Shown here: positions 40,138-48,378 of the stretch, one piece after another | Layout: every line of letters begins with the position of its first letter | Numbering within the stretch: the stretch's first letter is position 1 | Source: CAZKWY01 sp964556655 | Lineage (GTDB): Bacteria > Patescibacteriota > Minisyncoccia > Portnoybacterales > UBA2143 | Assembly (NCBI GenBank): GCA_964556655.1 | Contig: CAZKWY010000004.1 | Span: forward strand, 1-48,567 | Direction: 5' to 3' | DNA length: 48,567 nucleotides | Notes under the pieces: generated by a model | Database searches by the model: none | Seen by the model: only the letters and a program-made list of their open reading frames with translations | Told to the model about the DNA's origin: nothing | Made by a program: the position numbers and the translations under genes

Positions 40138-41577
40138 TTATTTCCAAAGTTTAGTTTTTCCCTCTAGACGGCTTCCCGCCGCAGTCCTTAAAAACGTTCT
40201 AGTAATAAAAACGGCTGAAAGCATGCTTGCCAAAACTCCAATGCCCAATGTTAGCGCAAACCCCCTAACCAATCCTGAAGTAAAAATATACAAAATTAGC
40301 GAAGTGATAATAGTAGAAACATTACTGTCTCTGATAGCCGGCCAAGCTCGGTTAAAGCCCTCTTCAATACTCCCGCCTAAGCTTTTGCCAGATTTTAATT
40401 CTTCCTTAAGCCTTTCAAAGATAAGGATATTGGCATCAACAGCCATTCCAATAGACAAGATGAAACCGGCAATCCCTGCTAAGGTTAAAGTTACTGGCAC
40501 CAGCTTAAAAATAGCTAAAACTAAAATAACATAGATAAGAAGAGCTAAACTGGCCAAAAGGCCGGGCAAACGATAATAAAAAATAATAAATAAAAGAATA
40601 GCTAAAAAGCCCAAGACGCCCGCCTCCAAAGAACGGTCTAGCGAAGCTTGGCCCAAGCTAGCGCCAATGGTTTGCTGGTTGATCAAATTAATAGGCACAG
40701 GCAAAGCGCCGGCATTCAGCCGCTGGACTAGCTCTTTGGCTTCAGCCAAAGAAAAATTTCCGGTAATTTGCGCCTGCCCTCCGCCAATAGGCTCCTGAAC
40801 TACTGGCGCGCTAATGGGAGCGCCGTCTAAATAAATAGCTATTCGTTTGCCTACATTTTCTTCAGTAATTCTTTCGAAAAGATCGCTGCCTTCTTCATCA
40901 AACTGAAGCCCTACCTGCGGCTGATAAGTTTGATTGTCAAACTGCAACTGAGCTTCTTCAAGATACTGGCCAGTGAGAGAAGTAGGCTTGAAATAGGGAT
41001 CCTCTAAAAGAGCCTCCGTTTCGTCTTCAGCTATTTCTTCTTGAGCTTCTATCTTCCTCTTTAGCTCTTCCTGTTTTTTTAAAAGATCTTCCCTGACTGA
41101 TTCTTCCCTCTCTTGGCAAAAAACAAGGGAAGGAGTCTGACCGATCATTTTTATCGCTTGCCGAACATCTTTAACGCCAGCTAGCTCAATAATAAGACGG
41201 TATTGCTCTGTTGTTTTGTTAACCTGAACTACTGGCTCAGCCACGCCAAAAATATTAACCCGCCGCTCAATCACGTCTCTTACTCCCTGCATAGCGCTAT
41301 CGTAGTTTTCTGATTTAATGTTTGACAAATCAGCTTCGTAGACCAAGTGGGTGCCTCCCTTTAAATCAAGCCCGAGACGGAAAGGACGACTAGGAAAATG
41401 AGGCAGCCATGAAAAACCAGTTCTTTCATTAAGCCGATCTACTGGCTTGTTCCAAAGGCTAGGGAAAACGAAAAAAAGAGATGCCAAAACAACAGCAAAG
41501 ATAACAATTATTTTCCAGCGCCTTTCTTTTTTGCCGCCAGAAAGAACAAAATTATTTTTCCTTTTAAAAATAGGCAT
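40138..41577 (-). CDS. secD: Protein translocase subunit SecD
   Basis: The 479-residue protein has one N-terminal helix and DLKGGTHLVYEAD. Its periplasmic P1 domain contains an acidic insertion (EEIAEDETEALLED). Five C-terminal helices carry the RND motifs (IAGFILSIGMAVDANILIFERLKEEL). Normal CPR size, shorter than E. coli SecD because P1 is trimmed. An apparent promoter lies at 41590-41618. Confidence 0.97.
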   Translation of the reverse strand: MPIFKRKNNFVLSGGKKERRWKIIVIFAVVLASLFFVFPSLWNKPVDRLNERTGFSWLPHFPSRPFRLGLDLKGGTHLVYEADLSNIKSENYDSAMQGVRDVIERRVNIFGVAEPVVQVNKTTEQYRLIIELAGVKDVRQAIKMIGQTPSLVFCQEREESVREDLLKKQEELKRKIEAQEEIAEDETEALLEDPYFKPTSLTGQYLEEAQLQFDNQTYQPQVGLQFDEEGSDLFERITEENVGKRIAIYLDGAPISAPVVQEPIGGGQAQITGNFSLAEAKELVQRLNAGALPVPINLINQQTIGASLGQASLDRSLEAGVLGFLAILLFIIFYYRLPGLLASLALLIYVILVLAIFKLVPVTLTLAGIAGFILSIGMAVDANILIFERLKEELKSGKSLGGSIEEGFNRAWPAIRDSNVSTIITSLILYIFTSGLVRGFALTLGIGVLASMLSAVFITRTFLRTAAGSRLEGKTKLWK

Positions 41578-41589
41578 AATGAATAAATC

Positions 41590-41618
41590 AATTTACCTCA
41601 AAATGTTCCTTTTGTAAA
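41590..41618 (-). promoter_or_regulatory. Putative secD promoter with a short leader
   Basis: On the minus strand TTTACA (41613-41618), a 17-nt spacer and TAAATT (41590-41595) end 12 nt before the ATG, giving a leader of about 6 nt. Confidence 0.4.
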
Positions 41619-41629
41619 CCCGAACCAAG

Positions 41630-41989
41630 TTAGCTGCTTGCTTCTTTGGCAATATGGTACGGCTTAATTAAATTTTTTAATTCGCTTAGAATTTCTTCAG
41701 GAACAACGATAGGCTCTCCTTTAGGGCTAACGCCCGGATAGCGCCAAGCAGAAATCATTCTTTTCTTTTTTCCTTTGATTTGATACATCAGCCAAATTTC
41801 ATTTGGCCTTTTTGTTTGAGTTTTCTGCATAACCGCAATAGTATCAGAGGCAATACCTTTTTCCACCCTTTCCGGACTTTTAATAATGCGGCGCAGGCGG
41901 CCCTCGGAAATACCGTAATAGGCCATCTTTCTTTTAATATGGTTAGTCCAGTAAAAATCTTTATTATTCTTCGGCTCTTTAGAAAACAT
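41630..41989 (-). CDS. Conserved small basic protein (DUF4258-like pattern)
   Basis: The 119-residue protein is basic and soluble, with no signal peptide. The segment HIKRKMAYYGISEGRLRRII, followed by strands (NEIWLMYQI, KRMISAWRYPG), resembles the DUF4258 or BrnT-type small beta-fold of toxin-like proteins. The distinctive 'ISAWRYPGVSPKGEPIP'-like end is a pattern I recall from CPR proteins. Function is unknown. It lies 1 nt from the L,D-transpeptidase-like gene and is probably co-transcribed with it. Confidence 0.6.
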   Translation of the reverse strand: MFSKEPKNNKDFYWTNHIKRKMAYYGISEGRLRRIIKSPERVEKGIASDTIAVMQKTQTKRPNEIWLMYQIKGKKKRMISAWRYPGVSPKGEPIVVPEEILSELKNLIKPYHIAKEASS

Positions 41990-41990
41990 T

Positions 41991-42548
41991 TTAAATACTA
42001 TTTTTGGCTTGGCGATAAAGTTCTTTTTCTTTTCTGCCCTGGAAAGTCTGCCAATAATCGTCTACTTTAACCTTTGCTGGCAAATCGACTTTTAAAAAAG
42101 GAATGACCATCTGATAAAATTTTTTCTGTTTGGATAAGATAAAACATCCCTCGCTTTCGCTTCCTTGATGAATTTGGATATTAGTTCTATCAACGCTTTG
42201 TTTAAACTTAAGATGGCTTTGCCGAAAAAGAAAGGGAAGATCATTAGTGTCATCTTCATTAACGACCATTTTTTCTGGCTTGCGCCGAGTCAGTTCTAAT
42301 CTTTCTCTTAATTTTCCTTTTTCTTTTCTAAAGCGGTAAAAAAGATAATATTGTCCCGGAGGGCAAGGCCCTCCATTTTTCCAGTACTTATCTTTAAAAT
42401 AAGGATGGCTTTTTCTAGTTCTTGATAGAGTTAGCTTTTCTTTTCTGGCTTTTATTTTAAAAACACTCTTCTCTTTTAAAATACCGCCTTTAAAGCACTC
42501 TGCTTTTAAGCAATTTTCTTTAATATTAATAAGACATCCATTTTTCAT
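41991..42548 (-). CDS. Predicted L,D-transpeptidase-like (YkuD/DUF2778-type) protein
   Basis: The 185-residue protein ends its beta-rich domain with HQGSESEGCFIL (His127, Ser132, Gly134, Cys135). This matches the H-x-S-x-G-C active-site layout of YkuD-type L,D-transpeptidases and DUF2778/Tlde1 proteins, preceded by the PCPPGQYYLFY strand typical of that fold. Such enzymes cut or crosslink peptidoglycan peptides through the Cys. There is no signal peptide or membrane helix, so export or action in trans is unexplained. Its start overlaps the NlpC/P60-like gene's stop by 4 nt (ATGA), so the two are translationally coupled. Confidence 0.55.
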   Translation of the reverse strand: MKNGCLINIKENCLKAECFKGGILKEKSVFKIKARKEKLTLSRTRKSHPYFKDKYWKNGGPCPPGQYYLFYRFRKEKGKLRERLELTRRKPEKMVVNEDDTNDLPFLFRQSHLKFKQSVDRTNIQIHQGSESEGCFILSKQKKFYQMVIPFLKVDLPAKVKVDDYWQTFQGRKEKELYRQAKNSI

Positions 42549-43024
42549 GAACGTTTTTCAATAAGAGGATGGGTAAAAATTTTTAAAATTCTCCTTTTCG
42601 GATTTCCTTTTTTATCTACGCCAAAAGTAAAATGATGTTTTTTTATTAATCCTGTAGCCTCGTCATTGCTCACAGCCTTATTCTGGCCGGTAAAAAATCC
42701 GAGATGAGCATGCCTTTTTTTACTTTTGAAAAAATATTTTTCCTCCCAATAAAGAACGCTGCCCGGTTTGAGTTCTTTTGCTTCTCGCCAGCCATTTTTC
42801 TGTAAATCTTTGGCAGTACCTTCTACTGTAGCATGTTGATGGGCAATAAGGTCAAAAACTTTTAAAAGAGAAGAAACATAATAAGCGCAGGATTTTTCTC
42901 CGTTCTCTAAAATATCCCTGACTAAACCATTATCCTTGGCATAGCTATGGCGAAACATTTTACTGTCCGCGCTCCCCTTAATCATAGCCAAATAATTCTT
43001 GTAAGTAATTATTTCCATAAACAT
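42545..43024 (-). CDS. NlpC/P60-like (CHAP-type) cysteine hydrolase
   Basis: The 159-residue protein has Cys46 in KSCAYYVSSLL at the head of a helix, a strand with HAHLGFFTG (His105 or His107), and a further His pair near 130 (HHFTFG). This is the papain-like order C-H-H of NlpC/P60 and CHAP enzymes that cut peptidoglycan peptides. No signal peptide is seen. A second ATG at 43018 is an alternative start. It is the first of three coupled genes with the L,D-transpeptidase-like and DUF4258-like genes. A 15-bp palindrome (43040-43054) lies just upstream and may be an operator. Confidence 0.55.
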   Translation of the reverse strand: MFMEIITYKNYLAMIKGSADSKMFRHSYAKDNGLVRDILENGEKSCAYYVSSLLKVFDLIAHQHATVEGTAKDLQKNGWREAKELKPGSVLYWEEKYFFKSKKRHAHLGFFTGQNKAVSNDEATGLIKKHHFTFGVDKKGNPKRRILKIFTHPLIEKRS

Positions 43025-43039
43025 TAATAAACCTTTACC

Positions 43040-43070
43040 CTAGGACAGTCCTAGAATGACAGTCCTTAGG
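43040..43070. promoter_or_regulatory. Palindrome and half-site repeat upstream of the NlpC/P60-like gene
   Basis: CTAGGACAGTCCTAG (43040-43054) is a perfect 15-bp palindrome. GACAGTCCTTAGG (43058-43070) repeats one half in the same orientation. The site lies 16 nt upstream of the first ATG and after the secA stop. It may be an operator or an mRNA hairpin (CCTA-GGAC stem with bulge); no U-tract follows. Confidence 0.4.
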
Positions 43071-43109
43071 AGTATCAAAATCTTTGTCTCGGCATAGGAT
43101 TGCTAAATG

Positions 43110-45770
43110 TTATCCTCCATGACATTTCTTATACTTCTTTCCGCTGCCGCAAGGGCAAGGATCGTTTCTGCTGACTCCTTTAAAAGACTGGCCAGCCGAA
43201 TGGAGAGAAGCAGACGCGGGAGGAGCAGGCTCTGCTTTAATGTCTACTTTATAAATAGTATTAATTACTGTTGTCTGGATAGAAGACAGCAGACGCTGGA
43301 ATAGTCTCATCCCCTCGTTCTTATATTCTGTCAGGGGATCTTTTTGACCGTAAGCCCTCAAGCGCACGCTATCGCGCAAATGATCCATGCCATCAATATG
43401 GTCCATCCAAAGAGCATCAATGGTCCTTAAAAAAACAAATCTCTCTATTTGCCTCATTTTAGGTCTTTTTTGTTTTTCGCTTATTTCTTTATTTTTCCCT
43501 TCCAAAAGCGCCTCCTTTTTTTGATAGGCCTCTTGGGCCAGTTTAATCAAATAAGCCGATATTTTCTCCGGAGTAGAAATTTCCTTGAGACATTTTTCTA
43601 GGCCATCGGCCTGTTCGCTATTTTGCTGGAAGAATTCCTTAAAAGGAATTATGCTTTTGATTATCTCTGCTATCTCTTGATAATTAATCTGCTCGCCTTG
43701 ACTGTGGAAGTGAACTATCTTTTTTATCTCGTCTTCTGCCATAGACAAGATCTCTGGCCTAAGGCTTTTCTTGGAAAGAACCTCGCGGCGTTTTTTATAA
43801 ATAGTCTCGCGTTGTTTGTTTAAGACGTCATCATATTCTAGAACATGCTTTCTGATATCAAAATTATATCCTTCTATTTTCGCTTGGGCCGACTCAATGG
43901 CCTTAGAGATAAAGCGGTTTTCAATAGGTTGGTCTTCTGGAATTTTCAAAGTATTCATCATCGCTTTTACCCGCTCGCCGCCAAAAACGCGCATTAAATC
44001 ATCCTCTAGAGAAACAAAAAAGCGAGTGCGGCCAGGATCGCCTTGCCTGCCAGATCGACCGCGAAGCTGATCATCAATGCGTCTTGCCTCATGCCTTTCC
44101 GTCCCAATGACATAAAGCCCGCCCAGAGCCGTAACTTCCTCGTGCTGTTTAGCTAATAGCTCAGGAGAAATTTCTCCGTCTTCTAAACGTCCTCCTAAAA
44201 CAATATCAACTCCCCGGCCAGCCATATTTGTAGCCACTGTAACAGCTCCTTTTTTGCCAGCTTGAGCAATAATTTGTGCTTCATGTTCATGATTTTTAGC
44301 ATTTAATAATTGATGAGCTACCCCTTCCCTCTTTAAATAGCTAGAAAGAAGCTCGTTTTTTTCAATAGAAACAGTGCCCACTAAAATAGGCTGACCCTTT
44401 TTATGGCGGCCTTTAATCTCTTTCGCAATCGCCTGCCATTTTCCCTTTTCCGTTTTATAGACACTGTCTGATAGGTCTTTTCTAATAAGCGGTTCGTTGG
44501 TAGGAATAGCTGCCACTTCTAATTGATAAACTTTATGGAATTCTTCCGCCGAAGTCATAGCTGTTCCTGTCATTCCTGCTAATTTATCGTACATTCGAAA
44601 GTAGTTTTGAAAAGTGATCGAAGCTAAAGTTCGACTTTCCTGTTGAACATAGACACCTTCTTTGGCTTCTAGGGCCTGATGCAGGCCTTCAGAATAACGC
44701 CGTCCCGGCATCAAACGACCGGTAAACTCATCGACGATGATAACCTGGCCATCTTTAATGACATAATCTCTGTCTTTTTTAAAGAGGACTTGAGCTCGCA
44801 AAGCCTGTTCTAAATGATGGACATACCTAACGCCGCCTGCCTCATAAATATTATCAAAGCCCAGCATTTTTTCTACCCGGCTAATTCCTTCTTCAGTCAA
44901 GACTACGGAACGCGCCTTCTCGTCAATATTATAGTCTCTATTTTCCCGCAAGCTCGGCACCAGCCGACTGAATTGCTGATAGAGCTTAGTAGACTCTGTA
45001 TCCGGCATAGAAATTATCAGGGGCGTTCTTGCCTCATCGATCAAAACACTGTCCACCTCATCAATGATGGCATAAAAATGACCTTTTTCTTCCGAATTGG
45101 CGGTCCGTCTTTGAACCATCTGCTCAAAGGAAGGAGCCATATTATCACGGAGATAGTCAAAGCCGAACTCATTGTTGGTCCCATAGGTTATGTCAGCTTG
45201 ATAAGCCTCCCGCCGAGGAATTTCTTTTAGATTCTCCATCTCTATTGTTAGCTCATTTTTATCAGGGCCTACCTCTGGCTGGTAGAAATAAGCTTTTTCG
45301 TGATTAAGACAAGCACAAGAAAGACCTAATAAACGATAAACCGGCCCCATCCAATTAGCGTCTCGTCGAGAGAGATAATCATTAACGGTAATAACATGGA
45401 CCCCTTTGCCAGCTAGAGCGTTTAAATAAATAGGAAGGGTAGCGGCGAGAGTTTTGCCCTCGCCGGTTTTCATTTCCGCAATCTGTCCCTTGTGGAGAAC
45501 AACCCCTCCCATCAGCTGGACATTAAAATGACGCTGGCCTAACGTTCGTTTAGCAGCTTCTCTTGCCAAAGCAAAAACTTCCGGCAATAGATCGTCTAAT
45601 GTTTCTTGGCGAGATAATCTTTCTTTAAATTCCTGTGTTTTCTTTGGAAAGTCCTCTTTTGCCAAAGATTGGTATTGCGGCTCCCAATAATTTATCCGAC
45701 TGACTGCTTCTTTAATCTCTGCTAATTTTTTTTCTTGGGGATCACCGAAAAATTTAGTAAAAATAGACAT
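43110..45770 (-). CDS. secA: Preprotein translocase ATPase SecA
   Basis: The 886-residue DEAD-like motor has Walker A KTGEGKT (101-107), YAIIDEVDSVLIDEARTPL (Walker B), the preprotein-binding domain, and GRAGRQGDPG-type motif VI (RGRSGRQGDPGRTRFF). The C-terminal zinc SEC-C motif reads DPCPCGSGKKYKKCHGG. It pushes unfolded proteins into SecYEG. Length is normal. It has a promoter with a short leader (-10 box 14 nt before the ATG). Confidence 0.98.
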   Translation of the reverse strand: MSIFTKFFGDPQEKKLAEIKEAVSRINYWEPQYQSLAKEDFPKKTQEFKERLSRQETLDDLLPEVFALAREAAKRTLGQRHFNVQLMGGVVLHKGQIAEMKTGEGKTLAATLPIYLNALAGKGVHVITVNDYLSRRDANWMGPVYRLLGLSCACLNHEKAYFYQPEVGPDKNELTIEMENLKEIPRREAYQADITYGTNNEFGFDYLRDNMAPSFEQMVQRRTANSEEKGHFYAIIDEVDSVLIDEARTPLIISMPDTESTKLYQQFSRLVPSLRENRDYNIDEKARSVVLTEEGISRVEKMLGFDNIYEAGGVRYVHHLEQALRAQVLFKKDRDYVIKDGQVIIVDEFTGRLMPGRRYSEGLHQALEAKEGVYVQQESRTLASITFQNYFRMYDKLAGMTGTAMTSAEEFHKVYQLEVAAIPTNEPLIRKDLSDSVYKTEKGKWQAIAKEIKGRHKKGQPILVGTVSIEKNELLSSYLKREGVAHQLLNAKNHEHEAQIIAQAGKKGAVTVATNMAGRGVDIVLGGRLEDGEISPELLAKQHEEVTALGGLYVIGTERHEARRIDDQLRGRSGRQGDPGRTRFFVSLEDDLMRVFGGERVKAMMNTLKIPEDQPIENRFISKAIESAQAKIEGYNFDIRKHVLEYDDVLNKQRETIYKKRREVLSKKSLRPEILSMAEDEIKKIVHFHSQGEQINYQEIAEIIKSIIPFKEFFQQNSEQADGLEKCLKEISTPEKISAYLIKLAQEAYQKKEALLEGKNKEISEKQKRPKMRQIERFVFLRTIDALWMDHIDGMDHLRDSVRLRAYGQKDPLTEYKNEGMRLFQRLLSSIQTTVINTIYKVDIKAEPAPPASASLHSAGQSFKGVSRNDPCPCGSGKKYKKCHGG

Positions 45771-45784
45771 AACTTTAACTTATA

Positions 45785-45813
45785 ATTATATAGAGAAAAA
45801 CCAAAAAAATCAA
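45785..45813 (-). promoter_or_regulatory. Promoter of secA
   Basis: On the minus strand TTGATT (45808-45813), a 17-nt spacer and a perfect TATAAT (45785-45790) end 14 nt before the ATG. Leader of about 8 nt, no Shine-Dalgarno. Confidence 0.6.
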
Positions 45814-45915
45814 ATTAAAAACCATACAAAAAATGCATGGACTAAACAATCAGTTTATTTGCGCTAAATCTTAATTCTGTTCTACAAAAGAAAAAATGGG
45901 AACGTTAAAGTTATG

Positions 45916-45970
45916 AAAGATCCCCCGCGTCAAAATTCTTTCAAGATAATTCCTCGGCGCGGGGATCTTT
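45916..45970 (-). terminator. Terminator of the histone-like protein gene
   Basis: A long stem (AAAGATCCCCGCG with complement and one bulged G) encloses a loop of about 30 nt, 12 nt after the stop codon of the 48-residue protein. The T-tract is weak. Confidence 0.55.
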
Positions 45971-45981
45971 GCTTAACAAAA

Positions 45982-46128
45982 TTATTTCTTACGTGTAGTT
46001 TTCCTTTTTGTTCTTTTAGCGGGACTTTTTTTTCTCGCAGTTTTTTTTGGCTTCCGAGCGACAGTTTTTTTTGCGCTGGATTTCTTAGCAGTCTTTCCGC
46101 GAGAAGCAGTCTTTTTTCTAGTTGGCAT
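45982..46128 (-). CDS. 48-residue histone H1-like Lys/Arg-rich protein
   Basis: The protein begins MPTRKKTASRGKTAKK and continues with SAKK, RKPKK, ARKK and SPAKRTKRK motifs; almost every second residue is Lys or Arg, with Ala, Ser and Thr as spacers. It resembles eukaryotic H1 tails and bacterial HctB/AlgP-type DNA-condensing proteins. It should bind DNA or RNA non-specifically. Short palindromic hairpins flank it: a stem-loop upstream (46155-46183) and a terminator downstream. It is a separate gene between secA and hpf. The function is inferred from composition alone, and it might instead be a ribosome-associated basic peptide. Confidence 0.7.
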   Translation of the reverse strand: MPTRKKTASRGKTAKKSSAKKTVARKPKKTARKKSPAKRTKRKTTRKK

Positions 46129-46154
46129 TTTAGTGTTTATAATTAATAGCTTAA

Positions 46155-46183
46155 TGAATAAGCTCGACCTCCCAACTTATTCA
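46155..46183. promoter_or_regulatory. Stem-loop in the leader of the histone-like gene
   Basis: TGAATAAG and CTTATTCA pair over an 8-bp stem with a 13-nt loop containing GGGAGG on the minus strand. It lies 26 nt upstream of the ATG of the 48-residue gene and could influence its translation; no other evidence. Confidence 0.35.
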
Positions 46184-46245
46184 CAAAATAAATACCTTTA
46201 ATTAATTATAATACTTCAATAAAAATTTACCCTGTGGATAAATTA

Positions 46246-46271
46246 AAAGAGTAGGCCGCGGCCTACTCTTT
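46246..46271. terminator. Terminator overlapping the hpf stop codon
   Basis: A perfect 26-bp palindrome (AAAGAGTAGGCCG and complement) contains the hpf TAG stop (46263-46265) within its stem. On the minus strand TTTTAA follows. Terminator and stop codon share the same bases. Confidence 0.75.
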
Positions 46272-46685
46272 AACATGCTTTTTTAAAATATTTTTTACTT
46301 TAGAGCGCCGAAATCTGGCCAAAGAGCTGATCCGCCAAAACTTTTTCCATGAGCGCGCTCCACGCACAAATTGTGTAGCCTGTTTGTCTTTATAGTTTCT
46401 TATCTCTCTTCCCAGCTCATCTTTGGCCAAGTCAATAGCAGCCTGCAAAGATTCTTCTTCTTTTTCTACCCGCAAAAGTTTTCCGCCAATACTTAAATTG
46501 ACTTCTGCCCTAAAAATATCGCCTTGGCGATGATGCCTCGTGGTCCTGCCCACCTCTACTTCCGCTCCCACCAAAGCAGGATCGAAATTAGCTACATGCT
46601 TTTCTAGCCCGCCAATTTTTTCCTCAACATACTGCTTAATACTGGGCGTAAGATCAATATTAGAAGATTTAATAATAATTTTCAT
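46263..46685 (-). CDS. hpf: Ribosome hibernation promoting factor (short form)
   Basis: The 140-residue protein has the HPF/YfiA fold (IIIKSSNIDLTPSIKQYVEEKI ... VEKEEESLQAAIDLAKDELGRE) and ends in a Lys/Arg-rich tail. It lacks the dimerising C-terminal domain of long HPF, so it should inactivate 70S ribosomes rather than directly form 100S. It is 15 nt downstream of cysC. Confidence 0.93.
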   Translation of the reverse strand: MKIIIKSSNIDLTPSIKQYVEEKIGGLEKHVANFDPALVGAEVEVGRTTRHHRQGDIFRAEVNLSIGGKLLRVEKEEESLQAAIDLAKDELGREIRNYKDKQATQFVRGARSWKKFWRISSLARFRRSKVKNILKKHVKE

Positions 46686-46700
46686 AAAAATTTTAACTAA

Positions 46701-47285
46701 TTACTCTACACGCCTATTTATTAGTTTAACATATCTTTTAGAGACAAGATAGTCTATTACTTTTAAAGCGCTTTCTTCAATTGACTCTTGGTCTGTCCTA
46801 ACTTCTATTTCAGGCCGAATTGGTTTTTCATAAGGATCAGAAACGCCGGTAAAATTATTGATCTCTCCGCACCGAGCTTTTTTGTACATTCCCTTAACAT
46901 CTCTTTTTTCGCAAACAGCCAGAGGCGCGTTAACAAAAACCTCTATATAGTTTTTAATCTTTTTTCTATTCGCCGCTCTTTGTTTTTGATAAGGAGAAAC
47001 AAAAGAAGCTATCACAACATTGCCTTGATGGTTTAAAGAAAAAGCCATTTCTGAAATAATAGCCAAATTCTTGGCGCGGTCTTCTTTGGAAAAACCAAGG
47101 TTCTTATTAATGGTCTTTCTGACAACATCCCCATCCAAATGCTTAACAGGCAAGCCTTTTTCTTTGAGCGCCCGCGCCAGCTCCCCGGCAATAGTCGTCT
47201 TGCCTGAACAAGGCAATCCTGTCAGCCAAATGACTAACCCCCCTTGAGGAAGCTTTTCTTTTGATTTCTTCCATTGGTAAGCCAT
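46701..47285 (-). CDS. cysC: Adenylylsulfate (APS) kinase
   Basis: The 194-residue P-loop kinase has GLPCSGKTT (23-31), the DGD motif (HLDGDVVRKTINKNLGFS) and the substrate lid motif KARCGEINNFTGVSDPYEKP. It converts APS and ATP to PAPS. It lies 4 nt downstream of sat. With Sat it forms a two-step sulfate-activation route. No APS or PAPS reductase and no sulfotransferase are visible in the window. Confidence 0.96.
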   Translation of the reverse strand: MAYQWKKSKEKLPQGGLVIWLTGLPCSGKTTIAGELARALKEKGLPVKHLDGDVVRKTINKNLGFSKEDRAKNLAIISEMAFSLNHQGNVVIASFVSPYQKQRAANRKKIKNYIEVFVNAPLAVCEKRDVKGMYKKARCGEINNFTGVSDPYEKPIRPEIEVRTDQESIEESALKVIDYLVSKRYVKLINRRVE

Positions 47286-47289
47286 ATAA

Positions 47290-48372
47290 TTAGATAAAAG
47301 GTCGAGAAGAAGCCGAAATAACTTTGGCCACTTCCGGACGCACCGCTTCTTCCGGCAGAGGATGCTTCGCCTTTACCATTTCCCTAAAAGCCGTTCCGCT
47401 TATTAAAAGCTTATCTTTTTGATGATGAGAGCATCCACCGTCTTCAACAAGATCTCCGCACCGCCGACAGAAACAAAAATCACGGTATTTTAAGATATTA
47501 ATGCCTATTTCCTCAAAAGTAAACTGGTCAAATATTTTTTGGGCGGCATAGGGTTCGTAATAATTTCCCACTCCAGCATGATCACGACCGATAATCATTT
47601 CTGTACAGCCAAAGTTTTTTCTAACCAACGCGTGGAAAAGCGCCTCTTTAGGCCCTGCATATTTCATATCAACAGGCAAAATGCCTAAATGGACCCTCTC
47701 TTTAGGATAATGATTTTTTATCAGTTCTTCATAGCTTTTAAGAATAATGCTATCTTTAAAGTCACCGCTTTTCTTTTTGCCAACTACCGGCTGGATAAAA
47801 AGAGCATCCGCTGTTTCAAGAGCTTTTTTGTGCAAGGCTTCATGGGAGCGGTGAGGAACGTTTCTTGTCTGAAAAGCAGCGATTTTTCGCCATCCCCTAG
47901 CGCGAAAAATACTTCTGGTTTCCTGAGGGGTAAAATAATATTTCCGGCAGAAAGAAGGAAGGAAAGAAATCATACTGTTAAAAGAATCTAACCGCCCGCC
48001 CAAAAGATAATCTTTCATTTGATAAGCTCCTGCTACTCCCGGATGAGCCTGGTCTAAAGTTTGAAAAACATTAGCCGCCAAAAAATCTTTGTCCACAGGA
48101 TAGACCTCAATCTCTTTTAAAACAGCTACCCGATTATTTCTTTGGTCCTTCAAAAGAAGCTTACTAAGTCTTTTGATTCGCCTGGCCTGAGCTTCGTCTA
48201 TGCTTAAAATAATGGGCAGAGGCCAAACTTTTCCATTTGTCAGCCGCGAAGAACGAACAACGCTAACAAAATCGTCTTTTTTTAAAAAACCTTCTAGCGG
48301 ACAATAAACTCCTTGGGCAATATTAGCCGCGTCCCTTGTCGCTTCTTGATCAATAACCAATGAATGCTCCAT
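47290..48372 (-). CDS. sat: Sulfate adenylyltransferase (ATP sulfurylase), archaeal/homo-oligomeric type
   Basis: The 360-residue protein has QTRNVPHRSHE (168-178) and GRDHAGVG (262-269), the ATP-sulfurylase active-site motifs. A C-terminal zinc cluster reads CFCRRCGDLVEDGGCSHH, as in archaeal and bacterial Sat. It makes APS from sulfate and ATP. It is the first gene of the sat-cysC-hpf run. Its promoter overlaps the murB stop codon, and the -10 box lies exactly 6 nt from the ATG, predicting a leaderless mRNA. Confidence 0.97.
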   Translation of the reverse strand: MEHSLVIDQEATRDAANIAQGVYCPLEGFLKKDDFVSVVRSSRLTNGKVWPLPIILSIDEAQARRIKRLSKLLLKDQRNNRVAVLKEIEVYPVDKDFLAANVFQTLDQAHPGVAGAYQMKDYLLGGRLDSFNSMISFLPSFCRKYYFTPQETRSIFRARGWRKIAAFQTRNVPHRSHEALHKKALETADALFIQPVVGKKKSGDFKDSIILKSYEELIKNHYPKERVHLGILPVDMKYAGPKEALFHALVRKNFGCTEMIIGRDHAGVGNYYEPYAAQKIFDQFTFEEIGINILKYRDFCFCRRCGDLVEDGGCSHHQKDKLLISGTAFREMVKAKHPLPEEAVRPEVAKVISASSRPFI

Positions 48373-48378
48373 CTAAAC

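Noticed and set aside
39227..40147. secF overlapping secD via the TTG start
   Set aside because: The SecF N-terminus fits the ATG at 40126, which leaves an 11-nt gap from secD.
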